Below are positions 7,782-13,831 of a stretch of DNA of 13,923 bases, piece by piece. The translations under genes and the position numbers were made by a program. The notes beneath the pieces were generated by a model that was given only the letters and a program-made list of their open reading frames with translations, was not told the origin of the DNA and ran no database searches. Source of the stretch: JAYWGN01 sp043778255 (GTDB lineage Bacteria; Bacteroidota; Bacteroidia; Chitinophagales; Chitinophagaceae); assembly GCA_043778255.1 (NCBI GenBank), contig JAYWGN010000062.1:1-13923 (forward strand). Reading direction: 5' to 3'. The first letter of the stretch is position 1. Every line of letters begins with the position of its first letter.

Positions 7782-8483
7782 TTATTTACTAGGTTCCTGC
7801 AATATGTCCAAAAATTCGGCACTAGCAATTTCCATTTTATTAGCATTTCGCTCTACCATATTGCTCAGTACACGGTTAGCTACATAAGCCATCATTCCTA
7901 TTATAAGCCCTGTGGCACTAGTTATCATTTTTACATATATACCATTGGCTATAGTTGCAATGTTATATTCGCCACTTCGGCCAAGGCTGCTAAATAGTTC
8001 AAACATACCAATAATAGTACCTAAGAAACCAAACATTGGAGCTATGTAAGCAATCATACCCAATATGTTTAAGTTTTTTTCGAGGTTGTACAATTCTAAA
8101 TTAGCAACTGACTCCATTGCTTTATCAATACTTTCAATTTTTTTGCCTATACGTTGTATACCTTTATCAATAATACGGGCTATTGGGTTATTGGTATTTT
8201 TGCTAATACTACGAGCTGCGGTTACATTGCCATTAGTTATATGGTCTTTTACAATATGCATAAAATTATCGTCAATATTGCTAGCTTTACGTAAAGCAAT
8301 AAGCCGCTCAAAAAAGAAAAATAATGTAAGTACAAATAGTATGGCTAAAGGTAGCATTATCCAACCGCCGAGTAATAGCGTATCTAACAAACTATTTTTA
8401 GTTACATCGCCTGATATATTGGCTTTGCTAGTTAATGTATCCTTGGCAACAGTAGTAATTTGTTGCATCCAAAATTGTAGCAT
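7782..8483 (-). CDS. exbB: MotA/TolQ/ExbB family proton channel subunit
   Basis: This is the pentameric inner-membrane channel subunit partnering the ExbD encoded just downstream. The 233 residues show three membrane segments at about 35-57, 141-163 and 183-203, with the large cytoplasmic loop between the first two. The diagnostic stretch IAPMFGFLGTIIGMF (147-161) matches the family's APLLGLLGTVxGM motif. The third helix has SATGLIIGMMAYVAN, a variant of the TTAxGLxxAIP motif. The start at ATG 8483 gives a periplasmic N-terminus of about 30 residues. It is first in an exbB-exbD-envelope protein unit. A TAATTTTG box with an adjoining palindrome sits about 245 bases upstream and could be its promoter, which would give a long leader. 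Confidence 0.94.
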   Translation of the reverse strand: MLQFWMQQITTVAKDTLTSKANISGDVTKNSLLDTLLLGGWIMLPLAILFVLTLFFFFERLIALRKASNIDDNFMHIVKDHITNGNVTAARSISKNTNNPIARIIDKGIQRIGKKIESIDKAMESVANLELYNLEKNLNILGMIAYIAPMFGFLGTIIGMFELFSSLGRSGEYNIATIANGIYVKMITSATGLIIGMMAYVANRVLSNMVERNANKMEIASAEFLDILQEPSK

Positions 8484-8728
8484 AAATGGTTTTTTTTATA
8501 ATTATTGTTACTGGGCTGTAAGGTAAACATTTTTTTAGTACTCAAAAAAATATTGAAGCTAACAATATAAAAATTGAGAAATTTTAACATACCCAATTTT
8601 TAAAAAATTTTTTAGTGATACTATTAAAATTATGCTTTAAAAATGATTGCTAAAAATAACTAGTGCATAAAAAATACACTTAAAAATAGCTTTCTCAATG
8701 TTACTTAAAAAAAGATAAAGAGTGCACA

Positions 8729-8736
8729 CAAAATTA
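8729..8736 (-). promoter_or_regulatory. Possible -7 box TAATTTTG upstream of exbB
   Basis: This is an exact TAnnTTTG match on the minus strand, directly abutting the palindrome at 8737-8754. The implied leader of roughly 240 bases is long and no TTG is seen at the usual -33 distance, so support is limited. Confidence 0.3.
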
Positions 8737-8754
8737 TTTACACAAGTGTGTAAA
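8737..8754. repeat. Palindrome TTTACACAAGTGTGTAAA: operator or terminator hairpin
   Basis: The arms TTTACACA and TGTGTAAA are perfectly complementary around a central AG; as RNA this is a 7-bp stem with a 4-base loop. It lies 27 bases after the stop of the FKBP gene on the minus strand. It could therefore be that gene's terminator, followed only by a short TTTT within TAATTTTG. It also lies immediately upstream of a -7-like box, so it could equally be a regulator site for exbB. The 297-base stretch 8484-8780 holds nothing else I can support. Confidence 0.4.
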
Positions 8755-8780
8755 AAAAATAATAAATATAACAGTACCAA

Positions 8781-9257
8781 CTAATTAGTGCCAACCAAAT
8801 CAATATCGAATATTAATATAGAATTAGCTGGTATTGTAGGTGTAGCATTAGCACCGTAACCAAGGCTAGGAGGCACATACAACTTAATACTACCACCTGC
8901 TTTGAGATATGGTATGCCTATACGCCACCCATTAATAAGTTGAAATAAATTAAATGTAACTGTTGCTGTACTTGCATCAAATTGTGTACCATTAGTTAAC
9001 TTACCTCTATAATTAACTGCTACTTGGCTGCATTGGTCTTTTACGGCATTGCCTGTACCACCGTTAGTAATGTTATAAAATAAACCCGTAGGATGCTCCG
9101 TAGCTACTAAACTATTAGCAGTTAAGTAGGCTTTTACATTAGCTATTTCGCTATTAGGGGCTTGGCTTTCGGGGGTTTTTTGCATACATTTGTTAGCATT
9201 TTTTACACAACTTACACAGGTTAATGCTATTGCTATTACAATTACTATATTTTTCAT
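8781..9257 (-). CDS. FKBP-type peptidyl-prolyl isomerase, probable lipoprotein
   Basis: FKBP enzymes isomerise peptide bonds before proline and help exported proteins fold. The 158-residue protein has a hydrophobic signal (MKNIVIVIAIALTCVSC) with a plausible but loose lipobox ending in Cys17, so it is probably anchored in the envelope. The FKBP domain covers about 57-156. Visible motifs are VAVNYRGKLTNGTQFDAS (79-96), INGWRIGIPYLKAGG (108-122), YVPPSLGYG (127-135) and IPANSILIFDIDL (142-154). Active-site equivalents Y83, F93, D94, I108, W111, Y134 and F150 are present, so activity is likely. It lies 48 bp downstream of the DUF4293 gene and may be co-transcribed with it. Its client proteins cannot be inferred. 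Confidence 0.93.
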   Translation of the reverse strand: MKNIVIVIAIALTCVSCVKNANKCMQKTPESQAPNSEIANVKAYLTANSLVATEHPTGLFYNITNGGTGNAVKDQCSQVAVNYRGKLTNGTQFDASTATVTFNLFQLINGWRIGIPYLKAGGSIKLYVPPSLGYGANATPTIPANSILIFDIDLVGTN

Positions 9258-9305
9258 TTTAATTATTTTTATTGGCGGTAAAATTCTTTTGCCACAACAT
9301 CGTTT

Positions 9306-9725
9306 TTACCTAATTCTGTTACTGTTTAATTCTTTTATTTTTCGTTCATCTTGCCATATACAATGTATGGCAGATATGGTAAAGCCAATTGCAAATATAG
9401 GCAATACTGCTGTTAAACTGTAGGTGCCGTTGGTTACTGTTTTTGTTTGGGCATACAAGCAATACAAAATATACAATGCTATTATTAAATTTAAAGCGGC
9501 TAACCTCATTTGCAATTTTCTATTTTTATACAAAAAAATAAGTACCAATGCTAATGTAGTAAATATGGAAATTAGTATACCCAATTGAATAGTATTGTTG
9601 CCTAATATTTTTACATTTTCTTTATTTACGTCGCTTATTTGTCCGCTGTAAAATGATAGCTTAAACATAAATGCCATGCAAATTGCAGCAAATAATAACC
9701 AAAGTGTTTGTAGTCGTTGTATCAT
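9306..9725 (-). CDS. DUF4293 family integral membrane protein
   Basis: The 139 residues match the Bacteroidota DUF4293 pattern, which has no known function. They open MIQRLQTLWLLFAAICMAF and carry the loop YKNRKLQMRLAALN near the middle. They include GTYSLTAVLPIFAIGF and close with a WQDERKIKEL tail ending in NRIR. There are four membrane segments at about 5-25, 45-65, 75-92 and 105-123. The short cytoplasmic-looking KNRKLQ and DERKIKE loops fit the positive-inside rule. It begins 29 bp after glyA and is preceded by an exact TACCTTTG box within that gap, so it may have its own promoter while also reading through from glyA. The start at ATG 9723-9725 is the family's usual one. Confidence 0.92.
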   Translation of the reverse strand: MIQRLQTLWLLFAAICMAFMFKLSFYSGQISDVNKENVKILGNNTIQLGILISIFTTLALVLIFLYKNRKLQMRLAALNLIIALYILYCLYAQTKTVTNGTYSLTAVLPIFAIGFTISAIHCIWQDERKIKELNSNRIR

Positions 9726-9743
9726 GTATTTTTTATATTACAC

Positions 9744-9751
9744 CAAAGGTA
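9744..9751 (-). promoter_or_regulatory. Bacteroidota -7 box TACCTTTG between glyA and the DUF4293 gene
   Basis: This is the same octamer as before der. It ends 18 bases before the DUF4293 ATG, implying a leader of about 12 bases. No TTG is visible at the expected -33 distance inside the glyA 3' end. Confidence 0.5.
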
Positions 9752-9754
9752 AAA

Positions 9755-11026
9755 TTAAATTTCGGGGTAAAGTTTATATTGGCTCATAAATTCTTGTACA
9801 GTTGCTTTAGTATTAGCAATTACAGTTGTATCATCGAGGTTCATTAACACTTTATCAATCATGTTAACCACAGTTAGCATATCGGTTGCTAGTAAGCCAC
9901 GGGTGGTTATAGCTGGTACGCCTACCCTTATACCACTGGTTACAAAAGGGCTTTTATCGTCATAAGGTACGGAGTTTTTGTTAAGGGTTATATGTGCTTT
10001 ATCGAGGGTTTCTTGTGCTTTTTTGCCAGTTATATTTTTATTACGTAGGTCAATAAGCATTAAGTGATTGTTGGTACCACCACTTATTAAGTTATAACCA
10101 AGGTTAACAAAAGCTGCTGCCATAGCTTGTGCATTAGCTTGTACTTGCTGCTGGTATTGCATAAATTCGGGGGTTAATATTTCGGCAAATGCAACAGCTT
10201 TGGCTGCTATTACATGCATCAAAGGACCACCTTGTGTACCTGGAAAAACGGACATATCCAATAGGTTACTCCATAGCTTCAAATTGCCTTTCATATCTTT
10301 ACTACCTAAGGTATTTTCGCCATCGGTTTTCATTAATATAATACCACCACGTGGACCTCTCAAAGTTTTGTGAGTAGTGCTAGTTACAAAGTGGCAATGC
10401 TCAAATGGTGAACTTAATAAACCCTTTGCTATAAGCCCTGCTGGGTGTGCCATATCGCATAGTACAAATGCCCCTATTTGGTCGGCTACTGCTCGTATAC
10501 GGGCATAATCCCAATCTCGGCTGTATGCACTTGCACCACACACTATTAGCTTTGGTTTGTGAGTAAGGGCTTGTTGCTCTAGCATTTCATAATCTATTAA
10601 CCCTGTATCTTTTGCTACACCATAAAAGTATGGTTTGTAGTACTTACCACTAAAGTTTACTGGGCTGCCATGGGTGAGGTGTCCGCCCATACTAAGGTCG
10701 AGGCCAAGTATAGCATCGCCAGGTTGTAGTATAGCTAACATTACTGCTGCATTGGCTTGTGCACCGCTATGTGGCTGTACATTGGCATAAGCACAATTAA
10801 ATATTTGCTTTGCCCTATCAATAGCCAATTGCTCTATTTCATCTACTACTTCGCAACCGCCATAGTACCGTTTGCCTGGGTAACCCTCGGCATACTTGTT
10901 GGTAAGGCAAGTGCCCATTGCTTTTATTACGTTGTACGATGTAAAGTTTTCACTAGCTATTAATTCAATACCAGTTCTTTGTCGTACTAATTCTTTATCT
11001 ATTAGGTTAAATATTGGGTCGTGCAT
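9755..11026 (-). CDS. glyA: Serine hydroxymethyltransferase
   Basis: GlyA is a PLP enzyme that interconverts serine and glycine, passing the one-carbon unit to tetrahydrofolate; it is cytosolic and usually a homodimer or homotetramer. The 423 residues hold ELIASENFTS (21-30), NKYAEGYPGKRYYGGCE (43-59), the LTHGSPVNFSG stretch (117-127) and CDMAHPAGLIA (190-200). The PLP-binding TSTTHKTLRGPRGG (215-228) has the Schiff-base Lys at 220, and PGTQGGP (262-268) follows. The length is normal. The frame stays open upstream to a TTG at 11035, but the ATG at 11026 (MHDPIFNLID) is the better start. The TTG overlaps the last base of a -7 box (TATTTTTG, 11033-11040), and family proteins begin with a short Met-Asp-x-Ile/Phe-like segment. 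The gene is followed 29 bp later by the DUF4293 gene. Confidence 0.97.
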   Translation of the reverse strand: MHDPIFNLIDKELVRQRTGIELIASENFTSYNVIKAMGTCLTNKYAEGYPGKRYYGGCEVVDEIEQLAIDRAKQIFNCAYANVQPHSGAQANAAVMLAILQPGDAILGLDLSMGGHLTHGSPVNFSGKYYKPYFYGVAKDTGLIDYEMLEQQALTHKPKLIVCGASAYSRDWDYARIRAVADQIGAFVLCDMAHPAGLIAKGLLSSPFEHCHFVTSTTHKTLRGPRGGIILMKTDGENTLGSKDMKGNLKLWSNLLDMSVFPGTQGGPLMHVIAAKAVAFAEILTPEFMQYQQQVQANAQAMAAAFVNLGYNLISGGTNNHLMLIDLRNKNITGKKAQETLDKAHITLNKNSVPYDDKSPFVTSGIRVGVPAITTRGLLATDMLTVVNMIDKVLMNLDDTTVIANTKATVQEFMSQYKLYPEI

Positions 11027-11032
11027 AGAATG

Positions 11033-11062
11033 CAAAAATAATTAATAAAAAACAATTGACAA
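11033..11062 (-). promoter_or_regulatory. glyA promoter: TTG (-33) and TATTTTTG (-7), 19-bp spacer
   Basis: On the minus strand TTG (11062-11060), 19 bases, then TATTTTTG (11040-11033) match the Bacteroidota consensus with proper spacing. This is the best promoter in the window. The -7 box ends 6 bases before ATG 11026, so the mRNA would be essentially leaderless. The -33 element lies inside a heptamer repeat unit. Confidence 0.6.
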
Positions 11063-11095
11063 TGGATAATTGACAATTAACAATGAATAATTAAT
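11040..11095. repeat. Heptanucleotide repeat array, 8 units, between glyA and the second TPM gene
   Basis: Read on the plus strand in steps of seven, the gap is AATTAAT, AAAAAAC, AATTGAC, AATGGAT, AATTGAC, AATTAAC, AATGAAT, AATTAAT. The phase is unbroken; only the second unit departs strongly from the pattern. The array ends on the first base of the TPM gene's stop codon and starts inside the glyA -7 box, so it fills the intergenic gap. It is the same repeat family as at 12394-12498. Confidence 0.8.
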
Positions 11096-11931
11096 TACCA
11101 ATCACCACTGGCTCCGCCACCGCCACTTGAGCCACCGCCGAAGCCTCCAAAGTCGCCAAAACCACCGCCACTGCCTCCACCACTTGAGCCACCACCCCAA
11201 CCGCCACTACCACCAAATAAGCCACCACCCATACCCGTACCAAATACACTTGGGGTATCCCAACGGCGGTAACCACGGCGGCTAAGCATACCACCGTTAT
11301 TGCCTCCACTTTGGCCTCGGCTCATTATTATAAGTATTATTATTACTAGTATAACTATAAATATTATTCGCCCTGTGCTTATTCCTTTTTTACTATCTCG
11401 TCTATCACTTGGGTCGTCCATTACATATTCGCCTTTAGATGCTATAGCGAGTTGTGTAACCGCTGATGATATGCCTTGGTAATACTGCTGCTGCTTAAAT
11501 GCTGGGGTTATGTATTGCCTAATTATAGAGCCTGTAACTCCGTCGGGTATGGCACCTTCGAGGCCTTTGCCAATTTCCATCCTTATTTTTCTTTCTGCTT
11601 TGCAAAATATTATTAGTATGGCATTATCTTTTTGTTTGTTACCAATTTGCCAAGTATTAAAGTATTTGTAAGCCACATCTTCAATATCAAAATTGTTAAG
11701 TGAGTTAAGGGTAACTATTACTATTTCGTTTGAAGTACTATCGTATATTTTACGTACTTGGTTTTCGAGGGTAATTATTTCGGTGGCGGAAAATACATTG
11801 TCAAAATCATTGACTGCCCGTATTGGATTGGTTAACCTTGGTAGCACCTTTACATCAGCCTGTGCATTTGCCCAAGTACTAACAAATAGTAGCAGCAAGT
11901 ATAAGCAACAATGTAGTTTAGGTAGTTTCAT
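11095..11931 (-). CDS. TPM-domain exported membrane protein with glycine-rich tail (YgcG-like)
   Basis: TPM-domain proteins are envelope proteins of uncertain function; the fold has been linked to phosphatase-like or membrane-protein-assembly roles. The 278 residues have a signal peptide (1-25, ending WANAQA). The TPM domain at about 41-165 includes the hallmark NKQKDNAILIIFCKAERK and MEIGKGLEGAIPDGV. A transmembrane helix follows at about 187-203 (RIIFIVILVIIILIIMS). The Gly/Ser-rich tail from about 232 ends GGGGASGDW, a typical ending for this family. The likely topology has TPM in the periplasm and the tail in the cytoplasm. The start ATG is 6 bp after the stop of the first TPM gene, so they are translationally close. 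Third gene of a lemA-TPM-TPM unit. Confidence 0.93.
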   Translation of the reverse strand: MKLPKLHCCLYLLLLFVSTWANAQADVKVLPRLTNPIRAVNDFDNVFSATEIITLENQVRKIYDSTSNEIVIVTLNSLNNFDIEDVAYKYFNTWQIGNKQKDNAILIIFCKAERKIRMEIGKGLEGAIPDGVTGSIIRQYITPAFKQQQYYQGISSAVTQLAIASKGEYVMDDPSDRRDSKKGISTGRIIFIVILVIIILIIMSRGQSGGNNGGMLSRRGYRRWDTPSVFGTGMGGGLFGGSGGWGGGSSGGGSGGGFGDFGGFGGGSSGGGGASGDW

Positions 11932-11937
11932 TAGTGG

Positions 11938-12390
11938 TTATTTACCAAATATAATTTCGTCTGGTAGCTCATTTTTATCGTCGTTGTTATACGGGAAATA
12001 TTGGTGTAGTAATTGCCCAATAGTATGTATACAATTAACCAAGCCATTTACATAATCATCATTAGTAAATGCTTTTTTTATAGTGAGGAAAGTGCTTTGC
12101 CATATTGCATTATCTACCAATTGGTGTATGCCTTGGTCGGCATATATGGCCAACTGCTTATCCTTAGTGGCTACATATACCAACACCCCGTTGTGGTGCA
12201 GGGTTTTGGTCATGTTAAGTTTATAAAAAATTTCTTTTGCCTTATCCATTGCATCCATATAATCGCATTTTGTTTCTACATATAACCTTACCTCGCCACT
12301 AGTAAGTAACTCGGCTTGCTTTATAGCAGCTACTATTGTTGCAGCTTCGGCTGGTGTAAAAAATGCTTTTTTCTTAAATAGAGAAAACAA
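11938..12390 (-). CDS. TPM-domain protein, short cytosolic-type paralog, TTG start
   Basis: The 150-residue protein is a single TPM domain (about 12-135) without signal peptide or membrane segment. It shows FFTPAEAATIVAAIKQAE, TSGEVRLYVETKC, MTKTLHHNGVLVYVATKDKQLAIYADQGIH and a C-terminal IHTIGQLLHQYFP. This short paralog is commonly paired with a longer, membrane-anchored TPM protein in Bacteroidota. No ATG is available at the N-terminus. The family-like start is TTG at 12388-12390 (reading MFSLFKKKAFFTP), and upstream in frame only non-ATG codons precede a TAA, all within the heptamer repeats. The ribosome-binding region therefore lies in repeat DNA. It sits between lemA and the second TPM gene, 6 bp before the latter. 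Confidence 0.9.
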   Translation of the reverse strand: MFSLFKKKAFFTPAEAATIVAAIKQAELLTSGEVRLYVETKCDYMDAMDKAKEIFYKLNMTKTLHHNGVLVYVATKDKQLAIYADQGIHQLVDNAIWQSTFLTIKKAFTNDDYVNGLVNCIHTIGQLLHQYFPYNNDDKNELPDEIIFGK

Positions 12391-12393
12391 AGT

Positions 12394-12498
12394 AATTAAT
12401 AATTAATAATGAATAATGAATAATTTACAATTGATAATTGATAATGGACAATTGACAATTAATAATGGACAATTGACAATTGACAATTAATAATTGCC
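12394..12498. repeat. Heptanucleotide repeat array, 15 units, between lemA and the first TPM gene
   Basis: Plus-strand units in unbroken 7-base phase are AATTAAT x2, AATGAAT x2, AATTTAC, AATTGAT x2, AATGGAC, AATTGAC, AATTAAT, AATGGAC, AATTGAC x2, AATTAAT and a degenerate AATTGCC. All begin AAT, and positions 4-7 vary within a small set (T/G, G/A/T, A, C/T). The array fills all but a few bases of the 113-bp gap between the lemA stop and the TPM start. Short heptanucleotide tandem repeats of this style are known from cyanobacteria, and similar intergenic ones occur in other phyla. Seven-base periodicity rules out a coding repeat. Confidence 0.9.
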
Positions 12499-12503
12499 GA
12501 ATA

Positions 12504-13091
12504 TTACTTAGGCATTACATCAATCTTTTGAGCATCTTGCTCAGATTCTTTGGCTGTAAAATTATCTCGCTTTTTAAATCCAAACATAGATGCAAAAATA
12601 TTGTTGGGGAAATTTCTCACCATTTTATTATATGGATTAACTAAATCAATATAATCTTCTCTTACTTTACTAACTCTATTTTCTGTACCTGATATTTCAT
12701 CTTGAAATTTAAGGAAAGCATCTGTTGACCTAATATTAGGATATTGCTCAACGGTAATCTTAAAATTCGTAGCAGCAGTTTGTACTGCTGCCAATTGCTT
12801 ATCCATATCTGCAAGTGTGTTAGCGGAGCCCATTTTTGATTGTGCATCAGTTATACCAGCTCTTGCATTGGTAACAGCCGTTAAAATACCTTTTTCATTT
12901 GCTGCAGCACCTTTTACCAACTCTGCTTGATTCATAAAAACATCTGCTCTTCTTTTATATTGATTTTGAACAGCTGCCCATTTTGTATTGATGTCTTCAT
13001 CTGCATTTATTAAGTTTTTTCGGGCATTACATCCCCAAACAAATAATATTACCAGTAAAGCTCCAATAATTAATAATCCTTTGTTTTTCAT
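12504..13091 (-). CDS. lemA: LemA family membrane protein
   Basis: LemA proteins have an N-terminal membrane helix and a long extracytoplasmic helical bundle; their cellular function is not established. The 195 residues start with MKNKGLLIIGALLVILFVWGC, a membrane anchor or loose lipoprotein signal with Cys21; the Trp before the Gly makes a lipobox doubtful. Then comes NLINADEDINTKWAAVQNQYKRRADV (26-51), matching the family's N-x-L-V...W-x-x-V-x-x-x-x-x-RRADL signature. The C-terminal part has NPYNKMVRNFPNNIFASMFGFKKRDNF, the usual LemA ending (YN...FP.N..A..FGF). It is first gene of a lemA-TPM-TPM unit, a frequent Bacteroidota arrangement that suggests the three act together in the envelope. 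ATG 13091 is 50-60 bases downstream of a -7 box. Confidence 0.94.
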   Translation of the reverse strand: MKNKGLLIIGALLVILFVWGCNARKNLINADEDINTKWAAVQNQYKRRADVFMNQAELVKGAAANEKGILTAVTNARAGITDAQSKMGSANTLADMDKQLAAVQTAATNFKITVEQYPNIRSTDAFLKFQDEISGTENRVSKVREDYIDLVNPYNKMVRNFPNNIFASMFGFKKRDNFTAKESEQDAQKIDVMPK

Positions 13092-13142
13092 GTTAATTTA
13101 TTTTTTGTTTTTTGTTTAATACGTAATATAATAAAGGTAACC

Positions 13143-13150
13143 CAAATGTA
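13143..13150 (-). promoter_or_regulatory. Bacteroidota -7 box TACATTTG upstream of lemA
   Basis: This is an exact TAnnTTTG match in the 99-base divergent region between lemA and the SRAP gene. It implies a 5' leader of about 45 bases for the lemA operon. No TTG is seen at the usual upstream distance. Confidence 0.45.
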
Positions 13151-13190
13151 TGGTTAATTATATTATTTTTATATAAAAATATATTGGCTT

Positions 13191-13760
13191 ATGTGCTTTG
13201 CTATTAGCTTTGCTACCCCACTACTACAGTATGCAACATTTGCCGCTGCTACACCTGCTATACTTACACCTTGGCAACCAGTTAGTAACGTTATAAGTGG
13301 TGCTGCTATGCCTGTACTTACCAATGAGTTTGCTACTACTATACAGCTATACCAGTGGGGCTTAGTGCCTAGCTGGGCTAAGCTACCTACTATGGGCAAA
13401 AATATGTACAATACAAAGTACGAAAACCTTGTAGAAAAACCAGCTTTACAAGCCATATATAAATACCGTAGGTGCTTAGTACCCGTTACTAGTTTTAGTG
13501 TAAAAATGCCTGTGGTAAAGGGTAGCAGCAAAAATAATATACCCGAAATAAAAGAATATTATGCCAACCAACACCAATACTTACACTTATGTGGTATATG
13601 GGAAACTTGGGGCGAAGGCTTACAAACATTTAGCATAATAACCTACAATGTAGCCGATGCTTATTACCCTTATATATGCACTGCCGATGCAAAAAAAGAA
13701 TGGTTATGTAGCGGTGTAGTTGGCTTAAATGTGTTACAAAAAATGCGAAAAATGTGGTAG
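13191..13760 (+). pseudogene. Decayed SRAP (YedK/HMCES-like) gene, C-terminal motif lost
   Basis: SRAP proteins crosslink through Cys2 to abasic sites in single-stranded DNA and shield them. This 189-residue frame keeps MC at the N-terminus (Cys2), PVLTNE (41-46), QLYQWGLVPSWAK (52-64), an NTKYE motif (74-78) in place of NARSE, RCLVPV (94-99), GIWETW (135-140) and TFSIIT (146-151). It lacks the DGFYEW motif: TSFSV at 100-104 puts Val where the catalytic Glu belongs. It also lacks the IHxxxxRMP motif: the frame reads IC at 162-163 and then unrelated residues, ending early at 189 against roughly 220 or more in the family. Near 13676-13704 another frame reads MHCRCKKRM, resembling the family's IHNxKKRMP, which suggests a frameshift. 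It could also be a diverged, still expressed paralog. It is the only plus-strand gene, divergent from lemA. Confidence 0.75.
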
Positions 13761-13829
13761 TATAATATGCTTTGTAATAAAACTTACTAGCCCTGCACTT
13801 GCCCAATTGAAACTATACTGCCGATGCAA
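13680..13829 (+). repeat. Direct repeat of ACTGCCGATGCAA at both ends of a 150-base stretch
   Basis: The 13-mer occurs at 13680-13692, inside the decayed 3' end of the SRAP frame, and at 13817-13829, just before the foldback element. The first copy begins exactly where SRAP similarity stops. It may mark a partial second copy or a rearrangement boundary of the element; chance is unlikely for 13 identical bases this close together, but the cause is not shown. Confidence 0.45.
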
Positions 13830-13831
13830 TG

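Noticed and set aside
7551..8526. Plus-strand frames opposite exbD and exbB
   Set aside because: Antisense shadows of clearly recognisable membrane-protein genes.
11091..11309. Minus-strand Val/Ala-rich 72-residue frame within the TPM gene
   Set aside because: Out-of-frame reading of the Gly/Ser-rich tail of the TPM protein.
13169..13531. Minus-strand 120-residue frame opposite the SRAP gene
   Set aside because: The plus strand reads clear SRAP motifs (MC start, WGLVPSW, RCLVP), while the minus frame has no family resemblance.
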